Source: CAZIOH01 sp964540815
GTDB lineage: Bacteria > Myxococcota_A > Polyangia > Fen-1088
Assembly: GCA_964540815.1 (NCBI GenBank)
Contig: CAZIOH010000010.1
Coordinates: 1 to 64,000 of the forward strand
Direction: 5' to 3'
DNA length: 64,000 nt
Part shown: piece after piece, positions 39,810 to 47,579 of the stretch
Layout: each line of letters starts with the position of its first letter
Numbering within the stretch: position 1 is the first letter of the stretch
Position numbers and translations under genes: made by a program
Notes under the pieces: model-generated
What the model was told of the DNA's origin: nothing
The model's database searches: none
Seen by the model: only the letters and a program-made list of their open reading frames with translations

Positions 39810-40694
39810 TCACAAGATGCCGCGGGTGCCGGCCAGCCTCCCTCCGTCGACCGCCAGCACGCTGCCGGTGACGTAGTCGGCCGAGGCCAGGTAGCGGACC
39901 GCGCGCGCCACGTCCGCGGCGCGGCCCACCCGGCCGAGGGGAATGCGGGCGACCACCTCGCGCCGGGCGCTCCGGGGGTAGTCCACGGGGAACTCGACGG
40001 TTCCAGGCGCGACCGCACAGACACGGACCCTGGGCGCGAGCTCCAGCGCCAGGACCCGCGTCAGCATCGCCAGGCCGGCCTTGCTGGCTGCGTAGTGCGC
40101 GTAACCCGACCAGGCGTGGAACGCCGCCACGTCGAGGATGTTCACGATGAGCCCGCGGCGCGCGCGCAGGAAGGGAGCCGCCGCCTGCGCCAGGCGGAGG
40201 GGGGCCTCGAGGTTCAAGGCCACCATGTCCCGGAACGCCGCGCGGTCGATGTCCTCGAATGGACGTCGCTCGAAGGCGGCGGCGCTGCACACGAGAATGT
40301 CGAGCCGCCGCCCCCAGGCGGCCACCTCCGCGATCAAGCTCTCGCAGGCCTGGTCAGCCCGCAAGTCCGCGGCGAAGAGGCGCGTGCGGCTGCCTGGAGG
40401 CGGGCCGGGCGTGACAGCGGCGTTGCCCTTGAAACGCCCGCGCGCCTTCACCGCCGACGACGCGCGCGCCAGCGAGGTCGCCGACGAACGCGCCGACGAG
40501 GCCTCGGCCTCGATGGCGGCCGCGGCGGCCCGGGCGCCGTGCGCAGAGCGTGCATAGTGAATCGCCACGCGCGCTCCGGCCCGAGCCAGCTCCTCGGCGA
40601 TGGCGCGTCCCACGCGCACGCCGGCCCCGGTGACGAGCGCGACCTTGCCCGCCAGCTCATCCGGACGCAGCTCCTCGGTCGGTGTGCGGCGCAT
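39810..40694 (-). CDS. Short-chain dehydrogenase, pteridine reductase-like
   Basis: 294 residues. The Rossmann motif is TGAGVRVG, the TGxxxRxG form typical of pteridine reductases (PTR1/FolM) rather than TGxxxGIG. DILVCSAAAF replaces the usual NNAG, and the catalytic YAHYAASKAGL (YxxxK) and DYVTGSVLAVDGGR are present. About 35 residues rich in Ser/Ala/Arg are inserted after the second helix (near residue 65). A role in pterin reduction fits the nearby folE gene across a divergent promoter, but is inference. A TATGCT box lies 9 nt before ATG 40694. Confidence 0.88.
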   Translation of the reverse strand: MRRTPTEELRPDELAGKVALVTGAGVRVGRAIAEELARAGARVAIHYARSAHGARAAAAAIEAEASSARSSATSLARASSAVKARGRFKGNAAVTPGPPPGSRTRLFAADLRADQACESLIAEVAAWGRRLDILVCSAAAFERRPFEDIDRAAFRDMVALNLEAPLRLAQAAAPFLRARRGLIVNILDVAAFHAWSGYAHYAASKAGLAMLTRVLALELAPRVRVCAVAPGTVEFPVDYPRSARREVVARIPLGRVGRAADVARAVRYLASADYVTGSVLAVDGGRLAGTRGIL

Positions 40695-40780
40695 GTGTCG
40701 CGCAGCATATCGGAAAGGAGCCGGGATCCACCGTCCGAGCCGCTGACCGAGTATTCGTTTTGCCGGGGGCCTGGGTGTTG

Positions 40781-40786
40781 TAAGGT
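40781..40786 (+). promoter_or_regulatory. TAAGGT -10-like box 6 nt from DUF2203 gene start
   Basis: TAAGGT, six bases, ATG 40793; a TTTTGC stretch lies 17 bp further upstream. No Shine-Dalgarno. A leaderless-type start. Confidence 0.45.
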
Positions 40787-40792
40787 AAGCCG

Positions 40793-41317
40793 ATGGCACG
40801 CCGGAACTACACCGTGGCTGAGGTGGAATCTCTGATCCCGTCCCTCGAGGAGACGTTCACGCGCATCCTCCAGCTACGGGTGGGTTTGCGGGCGCTGGAG
40901 AAGAAGCTGGAGCGGGCCGGGGCCAGCGTGGAATGGGAGCCGGTCCCATCGACGGCGCGAGGCAAGGAGGCGCGCTCCACCAAGGCGGCCCCTCCGCCGC
41001 CGCCACCTTCCTCCGACACCGACGTCTCACCCGAGGCCGCCGAAACATCCCAGGTGGTGCATGCGCGCGCGTTGTTTCGAGGGTACTACGAGGCGCTGTC
41101 CGAGGGGCTGGAGGAGATCCGCGCCATGGGCGGCGACGTCAAGGACCTCGATCTCGGCCTGGTCGACTTTCCCGGTCGAAGGGGCAGTGACGACATCCTG
41201 CTGTGCTGGCGGCTCGGGGAGAAGCGCATCGAGTACTGGCACACCGTCGAGGGTGGTTTCGCGAACCGGCGACGGCTCGACGAGCGCATCCCGAGGACGC
41301 CTTCGCGCGCGGACTGA
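40793..41317 (+). CDS. DUF2203 family protein
   Basis: 174 residues. The N-terminus YTVAEVESLIPSLEETFTRI (broken: YTVAEVESLIPSL) and the C-terminus with KDLDLGLVDFPGRR, ILLCWRLGEKRIEYWHTVEGGFANRR are the hallmarks of DUF2203. A Pro/Ser-rich insertion (residues ~60-85) lengthens the usual ~130 residues. The function is unknown. It is cytoplasmic and helical. It is the first gene of a probable operon with folE (7 nt gap to the TTG start) and an SDR gene. Confidence 0.88.
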   Translation: MARRNYTVAEVESLIPSLEETFTRILQLRVGLRALEKKLERAGASVEWEPVPSTARGKEARSTKAAPPPPPPSSDTDVSPEAAETSQVVHARALFRGYYEALSEGLEEIRAMGGDVKDLDLGLVDFPGRRGSDDILLCWRLGEKRIEYWHTVEGGFANRRRLDERIPRTPSRAD

Positions 41318-41324
41318 AGGGCGA

Positions 41325-41942
41325 TTGACCAAGCCCGAGCAGCCACCGCCCCGCGTCGGGGTGGCCGATCCGGCGGCGCTGGCGGCCGCGGTGGATGCGC
41401 TGCTGTGTGCGTGCGGGCTCGATCCCACCGTGACGGGCGACCTGCGCCACACCGCGGACCGGGTGGCGCGGCTGTGGTCGACGGAGTTCCTGGCGGGGTA
41501 CGCCATGGATCCGGCGGTGATCCTGGGCGATCCGGTGGTGGGCGAGGCGGATCCCGACGTGGTGGTGGTCGGCGGCCTGCGGTTTCATTCGATGTGTCCC
41601 CACCACCTGTTGCCCTACCGGGGGGTGGCGCACGTGGCCTACCTGCCGCACGGGAAGCTGGTGGGCTTCGGGCGCCTGGCGGAGCTGGTGGACTGCTTCA
41701 CCAAGCGCCTCACGCTGCAGGAGCGCGCCACCAACCAGATCGCCGAGGCGCTGTGCGCCAACCTCGGCGCGCGCGGGGCCGGCTGCGTGATCGAGGCCGA
41801 GCAGCTGTGCCTGGCCCTCCCCGGCGAGCGCCACGACGCCTCTGGCGTGGTGACCAGCGCCTTCGTGGGGGACATGCGCGACCGGCCCGATCTGAAGGCG
41901 CGCCTGCTCGAGGCCGCGCACCTCGGAGGGCGCGCGCGGTGA
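41325..41942 (+). CDS. folE: GTP cyclohydrolase I
   Basis: 205 residues from TTG 41325, which has GAAGG 5 nt upstream. FolE converts GTP to dihydroneopterin triphosphate, the entry step to folate, pterins and 7-deazaguanines. The zinc and active site HSMCPHHLLPYRG is present (C91, H94). The third ligand lies in EAEQLCLAL. DRVARLW and QERATNQIAEAL (LTLQERxTxQIA) are conserved. The motif after the last Cys reads PGERHDASGV instead of the usual RGV..S.M.TS, a divergence near the substrate pocket. It overlaps the following SDR gene by 4 nt. Confidence 0.93.
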   Translation: MTKPEQPPPRVGVADPAALAAAVDALLCACGLDPTVTGDLRHTADRVARLWSTEFLAGYAMDPAVILGDPVVGEADPDVVVVGGLRFHSMCPHHLLPYRGVAHVAYLPHGKLVGFGRLAELVDCFTKRLTLQERATNQIAEALCANLGARGAGCVIEAEQLCLALPGERHDASGVVTSAFVGDMRDRPDLKARLLEAAHLGGRAR

Positions 41943-42604
41943 AGCTCGCGGGGCGGGTGGCGGTGGTGACCGGCGCGTCGCGCGGCATCGGGCTCGCCAT
42001 CGCGACCGCCTTCGAGGACGCAGGGGCCAAGGTGGCGCGCTGCTCGCGGCACGGCGGCGGGGGCAGCGAGGTGTGCGACGTCGGGGTGTCGGTCGAGGTG
42101 GCGCGCTTCGCGGACACCGTGCGGCGGCGATGGGGGACGCCCGACATCCTGGTCAACAACGCCGGGAGCGTGGTGCGGGCGCGCCTCGAGGATCTCACCG
42201 ACGCCGCGCTCGACGAGGTGCTCGCCTCGAACTTGCGCGGGACGTTCCTCGTCACCCGGGCCTTCCTGCCCGATCTGCGGGCGCGCGCGCCGGAGCGTGG
42301 ACCCGCGAGGATCATCAACATCGCGTCCATCTCCGGGCGGCAGGGCACCGCCTGGCTGACCGCCTACTGCGCGGCCAAGCACGGCGTCGTGGGATTCACC
42401 CGTGCCCTCGCCGAGGAGGTCCGCGAGGGCGGGATCGTGGTGAACGCGATTTGTCCGGGATCTGTGGACACGGACATGCTACGTCAGGGAATGCCTGGTG
42501 CGCAGCCCAAGATGACACCGGAAGACATCGCCGGGGTGGCCCTCTACCTGGCGGCGGATGCGCCGGCAGCCATGACCGGCTCCTGCCTCGACGTGTTCGG
42601 ATAG
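41939..42604 (+). CDS. Short-chain dehydrogenase/reductase
   Basis: 221 residues from GTG 41939 (GTGA overlap with folE). Motifs: TGASRGIGLAIA (NADP-binding), VNNAGSVVRA, INIASISGRQG, and catalytic YCAAKHGVVGF (YxxxK), followed by NAICPGSVDTDM. It belongs to the FabG-like branch and the exact substrate is unknown. Translational coupling to folE makes a step in pterin or folate metabolism plausible (inference). The protein is a little shorter than most SDRs and ends right after the last strand. Confidence 0.9.
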   Translation: MKLAGRVAVVTGASRGIGLAIATAFEDAGAKVARCSRHGGGGSEVCDVGVSVEVARFADTVRRRWGTPDILVNNAGSVVRARLEDLTDAALDEVLASNLRGTFLVTRAFLPDLRARAPERGPARIINIASISGRQGTAWLTAYCAAKHGVVGFTRALAEEVREGGIVVNAICPGSVDTDMLRQGMPGAQPKMTPEDIAGVALYLAADAPAAMTGSCLDVFG

Positions 42605-42650
42605 GCCAGGCGTGGACCAAACGAGAACCTGAAGAGAGCGAAAGCCGAGA

Positions 42651-43355
42651 TTGTTGGACCATTCGATCCCACCCACTCCGCCAGCCTCCTCCCCGCCGTC
42701 TCCGGCGGCGTTGCTGCAAGTGCTCAAGCGGTTGCCCATCTTTCCATTGCCCGGCGTGGTGCTGTTCCCGAACGCGCTCCTGCCGTTGCACATCTTCGAG
42801 GAGCGGTACCGCAAGATGGCCCGCGACACCCTGATGTCGGGGCGGCACCTGGCGGTGGCCAGTCTGAAGTCTCCCGAGGAGGCGCTGAGCTCCGAGCGAC
42901 CCGCGGTTCGGCCGGTGATGGGGGTGGGGGAGATCGTGCTGGCGCACGAGCTGCCGGATGGCCGGTTCAACGTGGTGCTGCGCGGCTGGACCCGGGTCCA
43001 CCTCGACGAGGAGCTGGCCACCGACGAGCCCTACCGGATCGTCTCGGCGAGCGTGCGGAAGGATCTGCCGGTGTCCGATCCGCGCGAGCTGCGCGACGCC
43101 GATCAGGTGCTCCGGGCGCTGGTGAACCGGCTTGCAGACGACGTGGCCGAGGGGGGCGAGCTGCTGCGGCAGATCGTGTGGTCCCAGGCGGAGCCCACCG
43201 ATCTGGCCGATGTCCTGGCGGCCGCGCTGATCGCGGAGCCGAAGAAGCGGCAGCGCCTGCTCGAGATGCGCAACGTGGTCAAGCGGATCGAGACGGTGTC
43301 GGCCTGCGTCGCCTCCATGCTGGATCCGGACGCGGCCGGCGTCGGCCGCAACTGA
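42651..43355 (+). CDS. LON-substrate-binding-domain protein
   Basis: 234 residues if read from TTG 42651. GTG 42720 would remove a Pro/Ser-rich leader and start at LKRLPIFPLPGVVLFPN, the usual N-terminus of these proteins. The Lon N-terminal domain is clear: FPLPGVVLFPNALLPLHIFEERYRKM (broken: FPLPGVVLFPN, LPLHIFEERYRKM) and VMGVGEIV, RFNVVLRGWTRVHL. The ATPase and protease domains of Lon are absent, as is normal for this stand-alone family, whose role is not established. It lies 46 nt after the SDR gene. Confidence 0.88.
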   Translation: MLDHSIPPTPPASSPPSPAALLQVLKRLPIFPLPGVVLFPNALLPLHIFEERYRKMARDTLMSGRHLAVASLKSPEEALSSERPAVRPVMGVGEIVLAHELPDGRFNVVLRGWTRVHLDEELATDEPYRIVSASVRKDLPVSDPRELRDADQVLRALVNRLADDVAEGGELLRQIVWSQAEPTDLADVLAAALIAEPKKRQRLLEMRNVVKRIETVSACVASMLDPDAAGVGRN

Positions 43356-43465
43356 GCCAGCGACCTCCCGCCTGGCTGACGGTGTGCGACTTCGTCGAGG
43401 AAGTGTGCGCGGCCGGCGCAGGGGCGGATAGAGGGAAGGCGAACCGAGCCGGCCCACACTGAAGC

Positions 43466-44827
43466 ATGAGCCGACGACACGTCCCGTCGCGACGGGCCTT
43501 CCTCGAGGCCATGGGCGTCGGCTGCGCGCTCTTGCCGTGGTTGCCGTCCGAAAGCGCCCGGGCCGCGTGCTCCGGCGTCTCGGGGCCAAAGAGGGTCTTC
43601 ATCCTGGTCTGGGCGAACGGGATGCTGGGGGGCGGCGATTCGTGGGCCACGACCGGCCCCGACTTCACCCTGCCCGATCAGATGGCGTCGCTCGAGCCCT
43701 GTCGGCAAGACCTGATCTTGATGGATGGTCTCGACTACAAGTTCATCAGGGACATGCCCGGCTCCGGCGAGAGGAGCGCCGTGGCCTGTTTCCCGGGAAT
43801 GCTGACCGGGGCGTTCTACGCGACCCTCTCCTCCGCCACTTCTGCCGATGTGGCGGGAGGGATCTCCATCGACCAGTACCTCGGGGCCAAGCTGCAAGCG
43901 AGCGGCTACCCCGGCCTTCGCAGCTTGAACCTCGCGGTGCAGGCGCAAGTTGGAGCGGCGAGCCTCTCGTGGAGAGCCGCGGGAGTTCCGGTCCGTCCCA
44001 ACCAGGACCCGTTTGCCGTCTTCTCCAAGCTCTTCGGATCGTCGGCGCAGCCTCCGCTCGACGAGATCCTGGCGATGCGACGGAGTGTTCTCGACCATGT
44101 GGCGGGAGAGCTCGATCGATTCACCGCGAGGGTCGGCGGGACGGAGGATCGGAGGCGGGTGGCCGTTCACCTGCAGAACGTGCGCGATCTCGAGCAGCGC
44201 CTGGCTCAACAACAGGTCGCCGCGGCGGCGCCCGCGTGCGCGCCTCCCGATCTGGGACCGATGGTCGGGGTCCGCGAGAACAAGAACTTCGAGCTCATCA
44301 CCAAGCTGCAGATCGATCTCTCGGTCGCTGCGCTGGCCGCGGACGCGACCCGCGTGGTGGTGCTCCAGCTCGGGGATCAAGGAGACGCGCAGATCGTCCT
44401 GACCTCCCTGGGGCTCTCGCCGGGAGGTCCGAATCCGGCGAACGCGGTCGCCGGAGATGTCAACAGCATCTACGCCATTGCCAGGACGAATGGCCCCTTG
44501 AAGGTCAAGATCGACACCTGGTTCATGAGCCAGGTGTCCTATGCGATAGGCGGGCTCAAGGGCGCCCTCGACGGCGCGGGGACCCTGCTCGACAACACCG
44601 TGTTCCTGGCCATGAACAACATGCGGACCGGGCTCCGGGAGACGACCGGAGTTCCCGCGATCATGGCGGGAGGCTGCGGAGGGTACTTCAAGACCGGCCG
44701 CAGCCTGGCGCTGACGAACACGCCACACAACGGGGTGCTGGTCGCGCTGGCGAACGCCATGGGATTTCCCACCCCCACGTTCGGCGAGGCCATCTACGGC
44801 GGGGAACTGGCCGCCCTCAGAGGATGA
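43466..44827 (+). CDS. DUF1552 exported protein
   Basis: 453 residues. A twin-arginine-like signal (SRRAFLEAMGVG, then CALLPWLPSESARA) is followed by the DUF1552 domain: VFILVWANGMLGGGDSW, LILMDGLDYKF, GGISIDQYLG, and near the end LLDNTVFLAMNNMR. DUF1552 proteins are alkaline-phosphatase/sulfatase-like and, in Planctomycetes and Myxococcota, are coded next to DUF1592/DUF1588 c-type-cytochrome-like proteins, as here. The function is not established. No strong Shine-Dalgarno; GAAG lies just before ATG 43466. Confidence 0.9.
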   Translation: MSRRHVPSRRAFLEAMGVGCALLPWLPSESARAACSGVSGPKRVFILVWANGMLGGGDSWATTGPDFTLPDQMASLEPCRQDLILMDGLDYKFIRDMPGSGERSAVACFPGMLTGAFYATLSSATSADVAGGISIDQYLGAKLQASGYPGLRSLNLAVQAQVGAASLSWRAAGVPVRPNQDPFAVFSKLFGSSAQPPLDEILAMRRSVLDHVAGELDRFTARVGGTEDRRRVAVHLQNVRDLEQRLAQQQVAAAAPACAPPDLGPMVGVRENKNFELITKLQIDLSVAALAADATRVVVLQLGDQGDAQIVLTSLGLSPGGPNPANAVAGDVNSIYAIARTNGPLKVKIDTWFMSQVSYAIGGLKGALDGAGTLLDNTVFLAMNNMRTGLRETTGVPAIMAGGCGGYFKTGRSLALTNTPHNGVLVALANAMGFPTPTFGEAIYGGELAALRG

Positions 44828-44864
44828 GGGTGCTCGGGACCGGGACACGCGAGGGAGCCAGGCC

Positions 44865-46853
44865 ATGAAAGCGCACGTTGTTCCTTTGATTGTTCTCATG
44901 CTGACCGCATCGACGGTGACGGGCTGTCACCCGACGTCCAAGGTTGGTCGGGACGATGTCCCGGACGCGGGAGGTCCGGGCGAACGAGGCTCGGGCGCCG
45001 TCGGGGGAACCGGCACGGTCAGCGGCACCGGTGGAGGCCCCGTCGCGCTCGGCGGTGGAGGCGTCACCGGCGTCCAGGGGGTCCCGGGGAGCGCCGGCCT
45101 CGCGGCAGGCGGAAACGCGATGCCCGGCCCCGCAGGCACGGCCGGCGCCGCGGGCACCAGCGGATTGCCTGGCGCGGCCGGCACCATCGGAAACGTGGGC
45201 AACGTCGGCAACGTCGGATTACCCGGTCCCTTGTCTTCACTGCCCCCGGCGCCGAATGCCACGCCGACGCCGGAGAGCGCGGGAACCTTCGCCCTGCAGC
45301 ACCTCACGGTGGCGGAGCTGAAGAACACCCTGGTTGACCTGCTGGGGATCTCGCCGTTCGACGTTGCCGCCGCGCTGGACGACGCAGGCCTTCCGCCCCT
45401 GGAGAATGCTGGCGACTCGTCGAATACGGGATACCTCGCCCCGGGGGAGCTCCGGGCGGCGCAGACGCAGGGCCTCTTCTCGGTGGCCGAGCAACTGGTC
45501 ACCGATCTGCCGACCACGGCCTCGTCCTGCGCCGCCGCTGTCACGGGGGCCGGCGCCGACGCCACCGCCTGCGCCACGACCTTCATCCACACGTTTGGAC
45601 GACGCGCGTTTCGTCGGCCCGTGACGCAGGCGGAGGCGGCCGCGCTGCTCGCCCTCTTCGATACGGCCATGGGCCTCGGGTTCGACGTCCAGGGCTCGCT
45701 GGTCCAGGTCGTGCGAGCGATGCTTCAGTCACCCGGGTTCCTCTATCACTGGGAGGTGGGGGACGCCCCCGCGGCCCGCAGTGCAGGGCTCATCCCGCTC
45801 ACGCCGTACCAGATCGCCTCCCGCCTGTCGTACCTCTTGTGGCAGACGATGCCGGACGAGGCCTTGCTGGCGGCGGCGGACAGCGATCAGCTTTCGACCC
45901 CGGATCAGATCCTGGCGCAGGCCAATCGCCTGCTGGCGGACGGAAGATCGACGGCCGGACTGGCGAACTTTCACCGGCAATGGCTCGGGCTGACCGCGCC
46001 GGAGTCCTTGTCGAAGGACCCGACGATGTTCCCGAAGTTCGTCGGCGAAGGGATGTGGGTCGGCTCCGAGCTGGACACGTTCGTGTCGCGGGTCGTCTCG
46101 ACGGCCCCGCCATCCGCCGGAGACGGCACCTTGAAGACCTTGCTGACGGCACCGTACACGTACCAGGACGCCACCTTCCTGCGAGAGATCTACGGGGCAC
46201 CGGAGGTCCAGCTCTACGCTCCCTTGATCCTGGATCCCGCTCAGCGGGCTGGCATCTTGACCCAGATCGCCTTCCTCGCGACGAACGCGTCGGACACCTT
46301 GCCCGATCCCATCGAGCGGGGTGTCGTGGTGTGGCAGCGCCTGCTTTGCGCCCCTGCGAGCCCACACCCACCGGGTCTGCTGCTTCCACCCAGCGTCAAG
46401 CTCGATCCGGCGGCGACCCTTCGCCAGGTGTACACGCAGCAGGACTCGAACGCGACCTGCGTGTCCTGTCACGCGTCCTTCGACCCTCTGGGGTTCGCTT
46501 TCGGAAACTACGACGCCGTGGGGGCATATCAGACGATGGACCTCGGGGACCACGGCCAGATCATCGACGCGTCCGGCGACGTGGTCACGCCCGGCGGGAC
46601 GAAGATCATCTTCCGGAACGCCGTCGATCTGGTGGACACCCTGGCGGCCAGCGACGAGGTCGAGTGGTGCGTGACGCGGCAGTGGTTTCGCTTCGTGCTC
46701 GGGCGCATGGAATCCGGGAGCGATCAGGGGTCGGTGGAGCTGGCCTATCGAGCGGGCGCGGCGGTCCCGGGGTTCTCGCTCCGGCAGATGCTGACGAACC
46801 TGGTGCAGACGCGAACCTTTCGATTTCGGGCGCCTTCCCCCGGCGAGATGTGA
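44865..46853 (+). CDS. DUF1587/1595/1592/1588/1585 cytochrome-like lipoprotein
   Basis: 662 residues. The signal peptide has lipobox VTGC, then a Gly/Ala/Pro linker (residues ~25-125, collagen-like GPAGTAGAAGTSG). The domain order is DUF1587-like (LQHLTVAELKNTLVDLLG), DUF1595 (FGRRAFRRPVTQAEAAALLALF split), DUF1592 (YQIASRLSYLLWQTMPDEALL split), DUF1588 with one haem-type CVSCH in NATCVSCHASFDPLGFAFGNYD, and DUF1585 (WFRFVLGRMES, QMLTNLVQTRTF). It is paired with the DUF1552 gene 37 nt upstream. The single CxxCH suggests c-type haem, so an envelope redox role is likely. GGGAGCCAGG precedes ATG 44865. Confidence 0.92.
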   Translation: MKAHVVPLIVLMLTASTVTGCHPTSKVGRDDVPDAGGPGERGSGAVGGTGTVSGTGGGPVALGGGGVTGVQGVPGSAGLAAGGNAMPGPAGTAGAAGTSGLPGAAGTIGNVGNVGNVGLPGPLSSLPPAPNATPTPESAGTFALQHLTVAELKNTLVDLLGISPFDVAAALDDAGLPPLENAGDSSNTGYLAPGELRAAQTQGLFSVAEQLVTDLPTTASSCAAAVTGAGADATACATTFIHTFGRRAFRRPVTQAEAAALLALFDTAMGLGFDVQGSLVQVVRAMLQSPGFLYHWEVGDAPAARSAGLIPLTPYQIASRLSYLLWQTMPDEALLAAADSDQLSTPDQILAQANRLLADGRSTAGLANFHRQWLGLTAPESLSKDPTMFPKFVGEGMWVGSELDTFVSRVVSTAPPSAGDGTLKTLLTAPYTYQDATFLREIYGAPEVQLYAPLILDPAQRAGILTQIAFLATNASDTLPDPIERGVVVWQRLLCAPASPHPPGLLLPPSVKLDPAATLRQVYTQQDSNATCVSCHASFDPLGFAFGNYDAVGAYQTMDLGDHGQIIDASGDVVTPGGTKIIFRNAVDLVDTLAASDEVEWCVTRQWFRFVLGRMESGSDQGSVELAYRAGAAVPGFSLRQMLTNLVQTRTFRFRAPSPGEM

Positions 46854-47033
46854 ACCGAGGGGATCGCCCTCCTCGGAGACCGGAGTCGGGCGCAACCGTT
46901 GCGGCGAGGCGCCCGCGCGACGCATGCGCTGCGGGGCCTGCGGCGCTGGCCGCCGGCGCGCGCGAGGTCCGGCTGGTACGCGGGTTGCTTTCTCCTTCTC
47001 AGGCGGAGAGGAGCCCCGCCGGGAGCGATCGTC

Positions 47034-47579
47034 ATGACCGAAACGCAGGTGCTCTATGCCAACATCGTCTCGAACATCGTCGCGATGCTGATCCTTCTCA
47101 TCAGCTGGCGGTGGCGAAACGTTGGGCGGTTCCTGTTCCTCGCCCTCTTCCTGTGGGCGGCGCAGACCAACCTGCGCGTCGCGATCCGGACCCCGAGCGC
47201 GTACCTCGAGTACGCGCGCTGGGCGGTCGAGCCTTACCGTCGATTCATCCTCGGCCCGTTTGCGCGCCACGTGGGCGTCATGGTCGGTGCCATCGCCTTC
47301 GGCCAGGCGGCGATCGCCGTCCTCGTCGCGTTGCGGGGGCGGCTCGTCACGCTGGGTCTCGCGGGCGCGATGGTCTTCCTGCTCGCGATCGCGCCGCTCG
47401 GCCGGGGCTCGGCCTTCCCGTTCTCGCTCATCGTCGCGTTCGCGGCCCTGCGGCTCACGCGCCACCGGTACGAGCGCACGCTCATGGGCGAGGTCGCCCT
47501 CCGGTCCCGAGGGCTTCGGCGTCGGCCCACGGTCGGCGCCCATGATGCGCCCATGTCTGCCGCCCGCGGCTTCAGGTGA
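47034..47579 (+). CDS. Small multi-pass membrane protein
   Basis: 181 residues from ATG 47034, with GGGAG about 8 nt upstream. Four hydrophobic helices are visible (YANIVSNIVAMLILLISW; FLFLALFLWAAQTNLRVA; VGVMVGAIAFGQAAIAVLVAL; LGLAGAMVFLLAIAPLG). The loop RTPSAYLEYARWAV and the general plan are similar to small uncharacterised membrane proteins. I recognise no family. Its last 8 nt overlap the end of the convergent DUF1552 gene. Confidence 0.65.
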   Translation: MTETQVLYANIVSNIVAMLILLISWRWRNVGRFLFLALFLWAAQTNLRVAIRTPSAYLEYARWAVEPYRRFILGPFARHVGVMVGAIAFGQAAIAVLVALRGRLVTLGLAGAMVFLLAIAPLGRGSAFPFSLIVAFAALRLTRHRYERTLMGEVALRSRGLRRRPTVGAHDAPMSAARGFR

